64,000 nt of DNA from Fasciolopsis buskii (taxonomy: Eukaryota; Platyhelminthes; Trematoda; Plagiorchiida; Fasciolidae), in NCBI GenBank assembly GCA_008360955.1, contig LUCM01001884.1:103232-167231 (forward strand), written 5' to 3'. Shown here one piece after another: positions 1 to 20,294 of this stretch. A program made the position numbers and the translations under genes. The first letter of the stretch is position 1. Each line of letters opens with the position of its first letter. The notes under the pieces were generated by a model. That model saw nothing but the letters and a program-made list of their open reading frames with translations, had not been told where the DNA came from and did no database searches.

Positions 1-322
1 ATCTGCCTGTCAACGTACGCTTGTATTCCAATTTAGTCTTCAAGTTTTCTTGTCATTTCGTCCCGCTTGCGAGCATGAGATTCGTGATTTCTGGGGAGTG
101 CGGTAGTTTAGTTTGTTACTGTTTGATATTTGGGCAGCATTTTTCGAGCTGTTGTTGACTGGGTGTCTATTGACAAGTACTAAATCTATCTTCAATCTAG
201 TTTTTGGTCTACCGAAGGTCCAGTCACGATGAAATATTACAAATTTTAAGTGGACACAATGAAAAATATAAAAACGAACCGCTTGACCCATGTCGCTCTG
301 ATATTTGTTTGTCTTCCGACAG
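1..322 (+). other. NALCN intron, 3' part (starts left of window)
   Basis: This is noncoding sequence upstream of the first exon in the window. It ends with a pyrimidine-rich stretch and an AG at 321-322, a good splice acceptor. The short reading frames on both strands show no recognisable domain. The exons coding for repeats I-III of the channel must lie to the left of the window. Confidence 0.75.
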
Positions 323-495
323 AACTACGTCAAGAGCCGGGACAAGATAAATACGTCGGCGCCCAGATGGCCAATAATTTAGAGAAAAAAAGTTTGAAAT
401 TTCGATGCCTGATCTACGATATCACACAACACATCGCTTTCAAACGGGCTTCTGCCATTTTGGTGGTGGCCAACTGCACGCTGCTATTTTTCCCG
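323..495 (+). CDS. NALCN: NALCN-like channel, window exon 1: III-IV linker end and repeat IV S1
   Basis: NALCN is the pore subunit of the voltage-modulated sodium leak channel in the plasma membrane. It works with UNC79, UNC80 and FAM155A/NLF-1 to set neuronal resting potential. This exon reads FRCLIYDITQH followed by AFKRASAILVVANCTLLFF, matching the animal NALCN start of repeat IV (FRxxxYDITQH, then the S1 helix). It begins two bases into a codon after the AG at 321-322 and ends on a codon boundary before the donor GTATGT at 496. The roughly 22 linker residues before FRC do not resemble the usual conserved linker of other animals, so the acceptor is the least certain boundary of the gene model. 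S1 itself is clear. Confidence 0.88.
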
Positions 496-3400
496 GTATG
501 TAAATTTTCGGTATATTCTAACACTTATCGAGTGCAAGTGAGATTTATAATCTTCTCAATTCACTACGCTGTTCAGGGCAGCATCCACCGATCGAACCAT
601 GACATGCAATTAGATTTGTTATACCCTTCTATTAGTAAGCTTTTACAAATTTCAAATAATTCTCACTGTTAATCGCTAGCGTTGTGTGAGACTTATGTTA
701 CTATTTATGACTGATTACCCTTCGGACTGCATCTTCTACGTACAGACTTCAGGTCATCCGATCATATGAATGCATGTACTGATCATCCGCGTCATCTTCA
801 GACGTACAGAAGCACCCAGCACTTGTTCTTACTGCGGTTTCTTATGAAATATAGATTAATATTTTGGATTGCTGCGAGCACACTGCATTTTTTTACACGT
901 TTATGCGCAAAACGAACAGTCATGTGAACATCTGGTGACAAACGGCCTTGACAACTAACCTAATGTGTCCGCCTAGGTGAGGATCAATACGCACATGTCT
1001 GCAATGCAGATTTTCTAGATTCGATTTCAGAACGGTTATTTGGATATGCAGTTGGACTTTGTTGGGCTGGTCAGGACAGAAATCAATCTGGAGAGGACAT
1101 ACGAAATAGCAGCCAATAAATCGATGGGAATCAACCCGCGAACGACGAGACTGAGGTTTCTACATCCGCCTGTCTTTCACAGAAAATGATCAGAAATTAA
1201 TCAGTATTGCAATTTATGACTTCAGCCATAAGATAGATAACGGCTGGTTTGAACAGTCTTACCTTCCAGAATTCTCATAAATTTCATCTCTTGGATTGCA
1301 TTTCAATTGTTGATGCAATGAAATTTGTACGACGCGGTACAAGGAACTATTCCAGTTTCTTTTGGTTTTCGAAGTTGCGCAATCGGTAGGATATCGAAAA
1401 AACTGGGCAAACAAGACATTCTTAATTAAGAATAACTTTAAAAAATTGACTGCGGATGACTGGGTCAGCCAATGCGGTAAGCTTTTTGGCCACCAAACCA
1501 GCATCTGCAATCCTAGCTGGTCACGTGTATGTAACTGGAAGAGCTGAAATTTCCGCAAATTTTGTTGGAAACGTTGATCACGTGAATTGTCTAATCTGGA
1601 CCAAGTTATTCATCCTTTATTTTCACTAAATGGGAGAATGGCTCAGAGACCACTATTGTTCGGTCGTAACATTGGGATAAAACGGTGTACTGGGGTTCAC
1701 GGACGGGATTTCGGGAAACAGATATCCAACTGCTTTACGAACGAAACTTATGTTTCTGACAGATCCAGCACAACCCAAACCAAAGAAAACACTTCGAATT
1801 AGACGAAGCTTATTGCTGATAGGACCAAGTCATTGGTCGAATGTTCGTCCTCGGACAGTGGTAACAGGTATCCGATGGTTTCATCGATCTTGCGGATTAA
1901 ATATCACTACTTAGGTAGCATAGTAACTGCCACAGCCGTACTTCCAGGGTGACGGACCAGCATTCTGAACTGTATCACCTTAAATGCTGATTTGAATGAC
2001 GCAGTCTTTCGTGAAGAACAAACCTCGATTTACATTTCGCCAGTAAAATTATGCATTCCTGCAATAAATCTGAACAAACGGCAAAATTCCGGAAGCTGAA
2101 GTCTCAGTGATGCATCTGCAGTGGTTTCCGCAGCAATAAGTTGTTAGTTTTGCATGACTGGCAATCACTGGTTGCAGCTCACCTACCGATTGCGCTTGCG
2201 GAAAAGTGCCATGACATTTGGACGAAACATGCAGCCTTATTGACTCGGATATGACAATCTCATCGCACTATCAATAGGATGCACGGGATAACCCGTGGTC
2301 AAACACGAAGTTTAACTAAAAGCACTTGTGGTCTATAGGATATATACATTTGTGCAGGCCGCATCTTTCACGTCATGCCTAGAAGCTGAAGTCGTATTTT
2401 TCTTTTTTGATGGCTCGAGCCTCACAATGTCGGCAAACAAAATCCACTGAACGTTTGTCCAAAAAGTTAGTACAGTTGGGCAAAATACACCTCGATCCAA
2501 TTCATCACTGTGTACCCAAGCCCACCATCCGTTGTGGATGCTTCGAATAACATTTGACATCCATTGACTATATTTATTCTCGATTATTATTCCGTTTCGT
2601 CATTCTTGGTTAAAATAACTGTGAAATATTTTATCATTATTAACGTATCACACTTGAATATTCCACTTGGTGGGGTGCATTAGAAATTGTATGAAACTGG
2701 TAGCCTCTATCAGTATTTTCCCAAGTAGAATGAGAGTAGTAACTAAGCCACCGATATGCTAGCTTCCAACATGAACAACGTCTCATTATACCCTGGAGAT
2801 TATAATCGCCTATTTGTCAACATTGTTACTGTCATATTTCCGGCCGGCCGTTCTCGTTTCCTTTGCTTAACTGCGTTTCATTGTTTCGATAACTGAATAT
2901 TCGTAAAAAATTCCGAAATGCTGGAAATGAGTCTGCTTATGACCTCTTTCCGTAAACTCATTCTGATGTGTTCACCTCTCCCACCTAATTTTGCTATTCG
3001 TATCAAATGTTGTGCCACGCATTACAACATTTAACTATAGTAAAAGCGGTATAGTAATAATAAGTTTGACTTAGTTATTTTGTAACAATACACCTGGATG
3101 GGAGGAGGGGTCAGCGAAAGACTATCGGATGGGAAACTAGTCACCCACGGTGGGATTCGAACTTGCTACCTTTACGTCCAGAAGCCACAACGTCATTTTT
3201 AGCCACCGCCGATCCATGTCCAGGCAGTATAGCCGTTCGATCTTAGGCGAATTCAAACTATTAGCACATTCCGCCAAGCGGATATCTCTGTTGTTGTATC
3301 TTATGTTGCTGTATCCAGGCCACCGTTGTGTTACACGCCGGCACAGAGGAGATAACAGTATTAGTTTCCTACTTAATTCCCATTGATTTTTCATGAAGAA

Positions 3401-3640
3401 ATTATTGGAAATGCCGCATGAAGTATGCCTTCCAAATGTGATCAGCTTTTTCGGAAAAATTCGTTGCAGGCATTAAACATTTTTCTGTTTTTTTTCGTTT
3501 GCGTCTGATTACAGTAATGAAATTTTTTTCCATACATAAGACGTTGAAAAATACTCACAATTTTTTCTGATTTTGTCATTTTGACCTCATCCTGTTTGTT
3601 TGTTTGTTTTTCTCTTTTGCTCTAACTCCCGTAACGAAAG
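496..3640 (+). other. NALCN intron (3.1 kb)
   Basis: The intron runs from GTATGT to a strong T-rich tract (3595-3630, including a TGTT-type run) and the AG at 3639-3640. It holds one minus-strand SINE-like copy near 3.1-3.2 kb, listed separately. The remainder is AT-rich with only short reading frames and no recognised domain. Confidence 0.8.
3110..3215 (-). repeat. tRNA-derived SINE-like repeat, family 1, minus strand
   Basis: On the minus strand this carries a tRNA-like pol III promoter. The B box GTTCGAATCCC lies at 3152-3163 and a GGTGGCTA-type A box near 3201-3210, about 40 bases upstream in the transcribed direction. The body between them (TGGCTTCTGGACGTAAAGGT on the minus strand) aligns by eye with copies at 15.6, 57.1 and 57.8 kb, so it is a dispersed repeat and not a tRNA gene. 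No cloverleaf can be folded across it with confidence. Confidence 0.6.
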
Positions 3641-3868
3641 TTCAACGAGGCTGGTATTGAACGATCGCCATGGGTTCGTCAACGTTACCAGACCCAAGTC
3701 TCATTGGGTATCATATTCACTCTCTTCTTTTGTATCGAAAGTTTGTTGAAAATTATTGCACTAAGCTTCCGCGGATACTGGCAATCAAGACGTAATCGAT
3801 TCGACCTGCTTGTGGCCCTGTTGGGAGTGACATGGATTATACTGCATTTCTGCCTGCGTTCAAAACCG
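3641..3868 (+). CDS. NALCN: NALCN-like channel, window exon 2: repeat IV S2-S3
   Basis: These 76 codons start and end in phase 0, continuing exactly from the previous exon. The product has VSLGIIFTLFFCIESLLKII (S2), then the NALCN signature GYWQSRRNRFDLLVALLGV (human: FWQSRRNRYDLLVTSLGV), and S3 as WIILHFCL. The acceptor is the AG at 3639-3640 behind a long pyrimidine tract, and an in-frame TAA at 3632 rules out an earlier start. The donor is GTAGGT at 3869. This is the stretch that made the family assignment certain, because the QSRRNR loop is specific to NALCN among four-repeat channels. Confidence 0.96.
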
Positions 3869-6633
3869 GTAGGTAGAAGGGTGAGGATTTGGTTAGTAGA
3901 AATTCAGACAAAAAACTGACAAAGTTTTAGATATGTGTTGGGTTTGTACCGTCAGCTGTCACTAGGTTGTTAGTGATTCCTTTTCACTTCCCATTTTTGA
4001 ATGTACCATTACCACTTGTGATATTCCAAATGGCTAATATTCCAACAACATACCGTCAAGCTACCGTTCTTTTATATTTCACTTATTCTGTAAATTATTA
4101 TTAGGCTAGAAGATTCTAACTAGTCAGTAATTGAGAATGTCACTCTTGCGGTGGTGCAAATAAAATGGAGAACAGTGTTAACTTCTTCAGAGGATAACTT
4201 CGCAGAACAAATCTCGGATTCAATTTATTCATTCTTTTAATGTCATCTCAATTACAGACCTTGCCGTGTCAGCCAAAAGATTGACTTATTGCCAAGAGAT
4301 CCCACACCACTTCTTATGGCTTTCCAACATTCAAAAAGCAGTTATTGTATTTTGTATTAAATTATTAGCTCATAAGATATCAATGCAAGCCAATCGCTGC
4401 AGAATTCGGCTACAAGAAAATCACCTTTTGTTTGCCGTTTTTTGCTTCGGATATCCGAAACCCATTTTACCTACTTAAAGATAGTATTTGTTGCCTGTTT
4501 TGTGAGGTTGCTTCCTCGCAACAGACGGTTCGAGATTCTGTGAAGAGAGAGGACCGGTTTTCTTCAGCTTAGAAAGAGAACCGAATAAATATGAAATTGA
4601 ACGAGTTCAGCTGTACCCTTGACTAAAAGACAAAATCTTGAGAGCGATTATGAGTCAAGGCGTCAAAAGCCATGAAGTTCATTTTGGTAAGCAATTGAAT
4701 AGAACCCACATAAACCAAACCAAGAACATTTATTCTAAGTTATTTAATTTTTTCCGCGAACGCATCCTATCCATGAATTATCATTCAATATAGAAATGTG
4801 AATTGCTAAAACCGCACTTGCCTGATTTCCCACGTAACCTTAAACAGATATAATTGAAAATTACCAGATAAGTTATAGGCGAATTATTTTCGGTATCTTG
4901 ATCGTTTGTGATTTTGTCTTCTTGGGTCATTTATAAACAGATAACTGAGGCTTACTCTGCAAGTAGTTAAGAATACCTCGTTTTCATTCAAAATCTTAAC
5001 CATTTGGGAATGGATCTTGTTATCGTAAAACATTGTCTTTACATTTGTCAGTGAAGCCGGATGTTATTTGCAAATACTCTGTACAAAAGAGGACCTACAC
5101 GCCAGTCCATTGTCTATTTGCTTCCCCCGTTTTCTTTTGTTACTTTGTTCAATATTGCCAACATCATATTTGCCAGGGTGGTACGTTGAGCTTCGTTCGT
5201 GTTAGTTTCCCTCATTTGTCGAGATTCCGTACACGAAGTGGCACCACATGCACGATTAGTCAGTAATATTTTAAGGGAATAGGTGGAATTCTCAGGCCCA
5301 TTCATATTAGGAAAAAATTGTGAAATTACAATTTGGAATGAGTCATAGTCGAAGCAGTTTGATAACAAATTAAATAAGCTATTACAGTTACTCTCGAAGC
5401 AGAACTTCAGACGGTATGAAGAGTATCCACTTAAAATGGCTTCCCAAGTAGAGTAATCGACAAGATGTTGGAGATAGAAAAGGAATTTTTCATGGGGATG
5501 ACACTGAAGTGAAAGCTAATGCGCACATCCCTGCCATTCGAATGTGACACGGAAGCAGATATAGCATAAAGAAGGCTGACTAGCGATATCAATAAGACAA
5601 TTTAGGCAACCAGACTTCAAATCCTGCTCATATTTTGCCCCGTGGTATCATTAAGGTTAAAAAACAAAGTCCCTGATTCTGCAGGCTCGTTTTATGTTTA
5701 GTTATTCACGTGTTCCTGTGGAACAAAGTACATGGGGCCGCGAACAGGCGCTTTTCTCAAAGCATCCGTGAGCACCACCCTACATGGTTAGGCACTGGAA
5801 CAACTAAGTCATTAAGTAGTGCAGTCATTTCACACCTAGCACAGACTAACCATACCGTGAATATGACACGAACTTTCCGAACCCAGTATAAGGTCAGAAG
5901 TCGACAGTCTAGGTTGGCAAAATGTCGCCTTTTGAGCACTGAGGAAGCTGTAGCGATCCGTCCTCACAATCCCCACTGTGCACTTGAAAATCAATTTGTG
6001 GTTGCCTTTCAACTCCCCTGGCCCTCCCCCGGTCCCAAAGCAAACCCAAGGCTACAAATCAATTGACACAACACGTTCATCTATGTTCGAATAGCACCAA
6101 AAATTCCTTTCCCACCCATATTTTTATCTGACTAATCCAATCCCTCCTAAGAAAAATGCTTCCTACTATAAGTGCGATGTAATGGCATGAGTACGAAATA
6201 CTGAAAAGGGGGCTAGTTCGCCAAATTGTTTTCCCAAGGTGCTTAGTGTGAATTTGTTAGGAAAAGCTACTGCTTTTTTTCTCGCAAAACCTAACAAATT
6301 TTGGGTGAGGTGCAATACAATGCAACAACCTATACGCGTGTTCACCTGCTCGTAGTTAGGCCCATACCTAGACTATGGGTCATTTTATGCTTTCCTTTGA
6401 TGTCTTTAGAACATATCGGAATGTGAGCCAGCAATCCCTAGTACGAAATTTGACTTTCGCGCATTTCCAATATAACAACAATCAAGAAAAAAATTGGTCA
6501 CCTCGCCGTACTGCTTTTCATTTCCTCAAACCATTGATACCAGATCAAAATGAAATTTTACTGTGGCCTGAGACGAACTTTCACCTGTTTGGACGAACCA
6601 TGATCTTCTTCCTCCCCATTGGTTTTATTTCAG
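3869..6633 (+). other. NALCN intron (2.8 kb)
   Basis: The intron runs from GTAGGT to TTTTATTTCAG at 6633. It holds a retroelement GIY-YIG fragment around 5.76-6.03 kb, listed separately. Nothing else recognisable was seen. Confidence 0.8.
5755..6030 (+). mobile_element. C-terminal fragment of a GIY-YIG retroelement protein
   Basis: An open frame within 5710-6066 reads like the end of a retroelement GIY-YIG endonuclease of the kind seen in fluke genomes. It has a TWLGTG...KSLSSAVISHLAQTNHTV block (compare 'SSAI..HL..TGH'), then EEAVAIRPHNPHCALENQFV and finally QLPWP, resembling the usual 'EAlaI...kP.lciqkqfv..l.LPW' ending. The N-terminal GIY and YIG motifs and any reverse transcriptase are missing, so this is a truncated relic inside a NALCN intron. 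It belongs to a different subfamily from the Penelope-like element at 42.6 kb, whose C terminus is not similar. The family call rests on remembered consensus, not on a search. Confidence 0.55.
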
Positions 6634-6708
6634 GATTTTCAAGTTATAAGCAATAATTTTGGATGGTCCGTTCTTATGCTTCGGTTCTTCACCATCGCTG
6701 GCAGACAT
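6634..6708 (+). CDS. NALCN: NALCN-like channel, window exon 3: start of repeat IV S4
   Basis: This is a 25-codon exon in phase 0 at both ends, between a clean acceptor (TTTTATTTCAG) and the donor GTGAGT at 6709. The product ends WSVLMLRFFTIAGRH, matching the NALCN S4 core (human ACVIVFRFFSICGKH). Only two or three basic residues occupy the voltage-sensor positions here. This agrees with the known weak charge of NALCN S4 helices compared with sodium and calcium channels. The exon has no usable start codon of its own and is too short to be found by ORF length; splice phase and homology identify it. Confidence 0.94.
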
Positions 6709-6823
6709 GTGAGTCGAGACCAGTCGAACAGTTAAAAATGTCGTTTATACATGACGCTACTGATAAATTTGATAGTAGTCAAAAATAACTCACTGCTCAA
6801 CATCCGTTGTTTCATGATTCTAG
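6709..6823 (+). other. NALCN short intron (115 bp)
   Basis: The intron runs from GTGAGT to TTCATGATTCTAG at 6823. It is the only short intron of the gene in this window; the other seven exceed 1.9 kb. It splits the S4 helix between His and Val in phase 0. Confidence 0.93.
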
Positions 6824-15932
<9,109 letters not shown>

Positions 15933-16048
15933 CTATCATCATGGAGAATTTCTCGCTGTTCTACTCAAACGACGAAGATGCTATTATGAGCTACAGTGAT
16001 ATTCGGAATTTCCAACTGGCTTGGAACATCATTGATGTGAATCGTAAG
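15933..16048 (+). CDS. NALCN: NALCN-like channel, window exon 6: S6 end and start of C-terminal domain
   Basis: The exon opens with CT, completing an Ala codon, then [20 protein letters not shown] and FQLAWNIIDVNRK. Human NALCN has [20 protein letters not shown] and FQIIWNMVDDKRE. It forms the inner end of S6 and the first EF-hand-like helices of the cytoplasmic domain. The donor used must be GTACCT at 16049, because only that leaves phase 0 to join the next exon. A better consensus donor (GTAAGG) sits five bases upstream at 16044 and would shift the frame. Confidence 0.94.
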
Positions 16049-19000
16049 GTACCTGATATATTGCATCGTACAAATTTAAGCGCGTAGCCAATTTTCTCCT
16101 CCCCTATCAATCAACATGCTGTATGTCCTGAATATTTAAATACGAAATTACATCCTTTTCGGAGAATGACCAGAAATCATGGTTCAGGGAAGCTCTAGTT
16201 GGCTCTAGTAGAATGTTCGGCTGTTCGAGATAAGCCGGCACTTGTTTAACTGGACTACCGACTGTGTATAAGGATCCATCCAATGCTAAAGCTGTGGTAC
16301 CTCGCCGATTGCTCGACAGTCGGTACGCCGGTCCGGTCGGCTTTGAGTGCCTTCGCGTTCGCCTTAAATGATTGTTAATACTCCAACTCAGATATATAAA
16401 AGACGATTGTTTCTTAAAGTAAGCAATAAAGTGGCTAGGCAGTTTATAAAGAGTGAGATTCTCACCAGGTACATGGTTTAGTGAAGAAATCTAAGACTAA
16501 GTAATAAATGCGCAGAATATGCTGACCATAAAGGCTCAGATTATATAACAATAAGTTGAATTTTCTACTATATTTGTAAAATGCATAAATTCCAAATAAA
16601 GTCATATCCCTTGACTAGCAAGCTAATTTCGAGGTCGACGCTGTCATGATAACTGCAATCACCTGTGAAATTTAAACTCCAGGCCAAAATTAAATCTTCT
16701 CGCCATCGGATGCGTTGTTCCTACCTCTTTATTCAGTCTTTTCCAGCAAACCCAACTAACCATCCCATTTCAAGGTTATTTTCACATTAATAAAAGAAGC
16801 CGTAGAACTTAAGTTAGAAGATACAAGTTTATTGTCAGAAATTGTTACTGTAAATGGTTTGAACCGCAAATGGTGTACTTCATCTAACAACTAATCCCAG
16901 CGACTAACGATCCGGGCCTTCACTCGCTACAACTTCATCCGAAGCATGAGTTATCTGCAATTGAAACGAGCTTGTCTCTGTTTCACTGAAGTTCTTCGTC
17001 GACCAACGCTCCTTGCAGCACGAGAGTGGGTTAGTCGCCGGTGCGGTAAACCCTCAGTTTAATTGCACCATGTCCTAGGTGATCCAGCTAAAGTATCCGT
17101 TTCTGAAAATGCAATCACAGTTTCTCAATCTAAATTAATAATCGTTCACTTCAGTATGTTTTATTCTGAACTAAATATTGAGGTGGTATAGTTCGTTTGA
17201 TGGGCACTGTGTTTATAGGTGATTGATTCTGTTGAGGTAAAACTGTACTACTGATTATTAAACATTCTTACGTAATACCTAGCCAGGTTCATATTTTTCG
17301 GGCTCACAGGTGAACATGCTAACGGCCAGTTTTAGCATTGCGCGCTGTGACTCAGTCAAAAGTGGTTTGCCATACGTTACAGGTAAATTTACAGGTTTGC
17401 AATTACTATAAACAATTACACATTTTTCCCATTTCGAATATATTGGATAATATCATGCCTAATGATGATAATTTAGCATAAATAAGCAAATATTGATTCC
17501 CCGAAAATAAAACTTTTCATCGAAATGTGAAAAAAATGTTCGTCTTCCGGATAAACTTGAGCAATCTATTCCAAATGTCAAACCACCTCACAATAGCATT
17601 GCAGTTCGCAGACACACACACACACCGGTTTAGAACACAAAGTTTCTTGATTAGTTGTTGAGCCTAAATCCACCCGTTTTATCCACTGATCGTGTAATGA
17701 TGACCAAATATGCGGTCATCACGGCAATGCCTACAGAATCCCTCCGAATCCAATAACGGCAACGTGTTACCTGATTGATTTTGTTGCCCCAGTGTCAGCA
17801 TAACGCTTCGACAAGATTCGCAGTGAAATAAAATGCTCTGATTTACCGTAAGCTGATTTGAGTGCTTCGCAAAATCCAATGTGATGCAGTTCTTCTAATG
17901 ATCAGCTTTAGTGAACTAGACTTCCCTTTGTCCTCATCCGTGCTGTCTCTTTCTCAGCGTAATGATTTGGAGTGAAATTTTACTGAAAGGGGAAGTTTTC
18001 TAGTCCAGACACATTGAGGCACCAAATGATGTGCACAGGTACTCGCTTTTATTTCAGTTAATACCTCCTTTGTGCGAACCATCCAGTTCAGATAACTGAG
18101 TCTGTTTCAGTCAACAGTTATTCAGAGGCGGAATCGCTCTTCCAAGTCGATTTAGGCTTGCTCACTTGGTAGCATTCGACGGGAGATCGTTTGGTTGCTT
18201 TGACAAATGTCTTGTTAAAATTTGTGCAAAAGGCCTTGGTACGACAGCTACTTTCAAACATCGGTGACGATAGTGATGAAATCGTTAATTGCACCTTATG
18301 TTCATAACGCATATCTGCTAATGTTGTGCATAAATCAACAGTGTCATTGATAAGCATTGATGAGCATTACTATACCATTTCGAGATTGAGTTCAGAAAAA
18401 AGAACATTGAAATTAGGGACTGTAAAGTAAATGTGGCAAGTTGTTTATTTTGAGAACAAGCGGCTGTAGTAAATCTCACTCGTCCTTGGTGCATTTCATT
18501 GATCATTTGAGCTCATCAGTCACCAGCCCCAGATTGGTCACGTCTTCTCACACTCCTTGTGAAAAGAAAAAAATCCACGGACTAGGCAGCACTGGACTGG
18601 ACTGACTGTCCACTAGCGTGCACGATGTACGAAAGAGGTGACTGGTGAGTTCAACTGGCTAATGAAATGCATCCAGGGCGAGCAAGATTCGCATGATCTC
18701 ATTTCAATGTTATTTTTTTCTCCGAGTCCAATCTTAAAATGATACAGTTAATTTCACTTCCTCGTTGGAATCATTGAATCCGTTTTACACCAGTGCGGTA
18801 TGTAAAGTAAAGAATCCCCCTTCCGGACAGTGACGTTACTGCGAGCAGAGACAACTTCAGTTTTGATGAGGTGTAGTGAAAAAGACACCGTGGTTATCAT
18901 GGTCTCGTCCATCCGACTGGTCTGTTTTATATTACATAGTAGTAATGCTAACTTTATCTATTTGATACTATCGCATAAGAATTCTTTCATGCCACTTGCT

Positions 19001-19669
19001 ATGATTTACCAGATGTCCTTCCAGCCTACAGAATATCAACATTTGGAAGTATCCGGGTGAATTTCTATGAAATATGCGTTAATTGTCCGTTCATCAGGTA
19101 GTCAATATCGGTTAATCTCAGGGGAAAATTAGATCGTGTTAAAAATCAGTCTCTCATTGATTATTAGAGACAGCTTGTCAACATTATCCGCATGAGATTC
19201 AACACCTTGTCAGCAGAAACTTTCACAGAAAGCCGAAATGAACGCAGATGTTGGAAGTAAATAAGCTGCGCACCACTATTTTGGATTTCCATGGATAACG
19301 TACCACTTTCTTCAGTACGAAAAAGATCAACTTGTTTGCTTGATTAATAAAACTAGTGCAATTTTGAGCGGAATTTATCATAACCAGTGCATCGTTAAAT
19401 GTGAGTTGGGTTAGTGATGTGCATAATGCCTCATTCTTTACTTCCAATCTACAGGCCCAGACTCGATTAATGTTTGATTTTCGCTTCACCCATAAGAATG
19501 AAATGAAAATGTATCTAAATTGGAACATGTATGGGAATGCGAATGGCAGACGAAATGATTACCTCACGTGAAGAAGCGACCGAAAATAATACGTGATAAG
19601 TCTCAATATTCAGTAAACCATCGGTGTCTTGATCTATGAACAGTGTAGCTTCTACAAAACCACTTGCAG

Positions 19670-19692
19670 TTAATTTAATTTAATTTAATTTA
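19670..19692. repeat. (TTTAA)n short tandem repeat
   Basis: About four and a half perfect copies of a TTTAA-type pentamer are directly visible. Confidence 0.9.
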
Positions 19693-20254
19693 GCCCATTC
19701 CCTGTTTGACAGTATATTTTATATCGCCGGTTCATGAGTCATGAATCATTCATGCTCTAAGACACAATGAACCCTGACAGCGAGACCTTTAGTAGACGGG
19801 GGAACATTTCGTCCATGGTATGGTAGCTATACGCCCATGATTACACGAGCGTCTATCCAGCATGACAACAAAAGTAACAACTACAATCGTACGTGAGGCC
19901 CATTATTAACGTACACCACGCTGCGCTTGTATTCATCATCGTCTCCGTTGTCAACGCCTGGTTTCAAGTTGTATCTTGCCGTACGGCTGGCCGTTTAATT
20001 TGTGCAACTTTCTCCCACAAACTGTGGTCAGACTGGGTCTGATTGACAGCCAACAAGGTAGAGAGGATAGACGAAGAACGCAGGGGTACTCGATTGGTTG
20101 TGATACCAGCTCCGTCCCGAGACAAAGTTCATTTTGGGGGAATCTAGTGATTAATGAATGCATTTACTCTGGAAGTGACCATGGGCAAGAACAAGGGGAT
20201 GGCACCGTTGCTCTATTTTTACGTTTATTTCTCATCAGATCAATCCTAGTTATC

Positions 20255-20258
<4 letters not shown>

Positions 20259-20288
<30 letters not shown>
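20259..20288. repeat. (CA)n microsatellite
   Basis: About 15 uninterrupted CA units, followed by an imperfect CAAACACAAAC tail. Confidence 0.95.

Positions 20289-20294
<6 letters not shown>

Noticed and set aside
1880..1950. A 'YHYLGSIVTATAVLPG' phrase recalling the end of LINE reverse transcriptases
   Set aside because: There is only one short match and no neighbouring RT motif in the right order.
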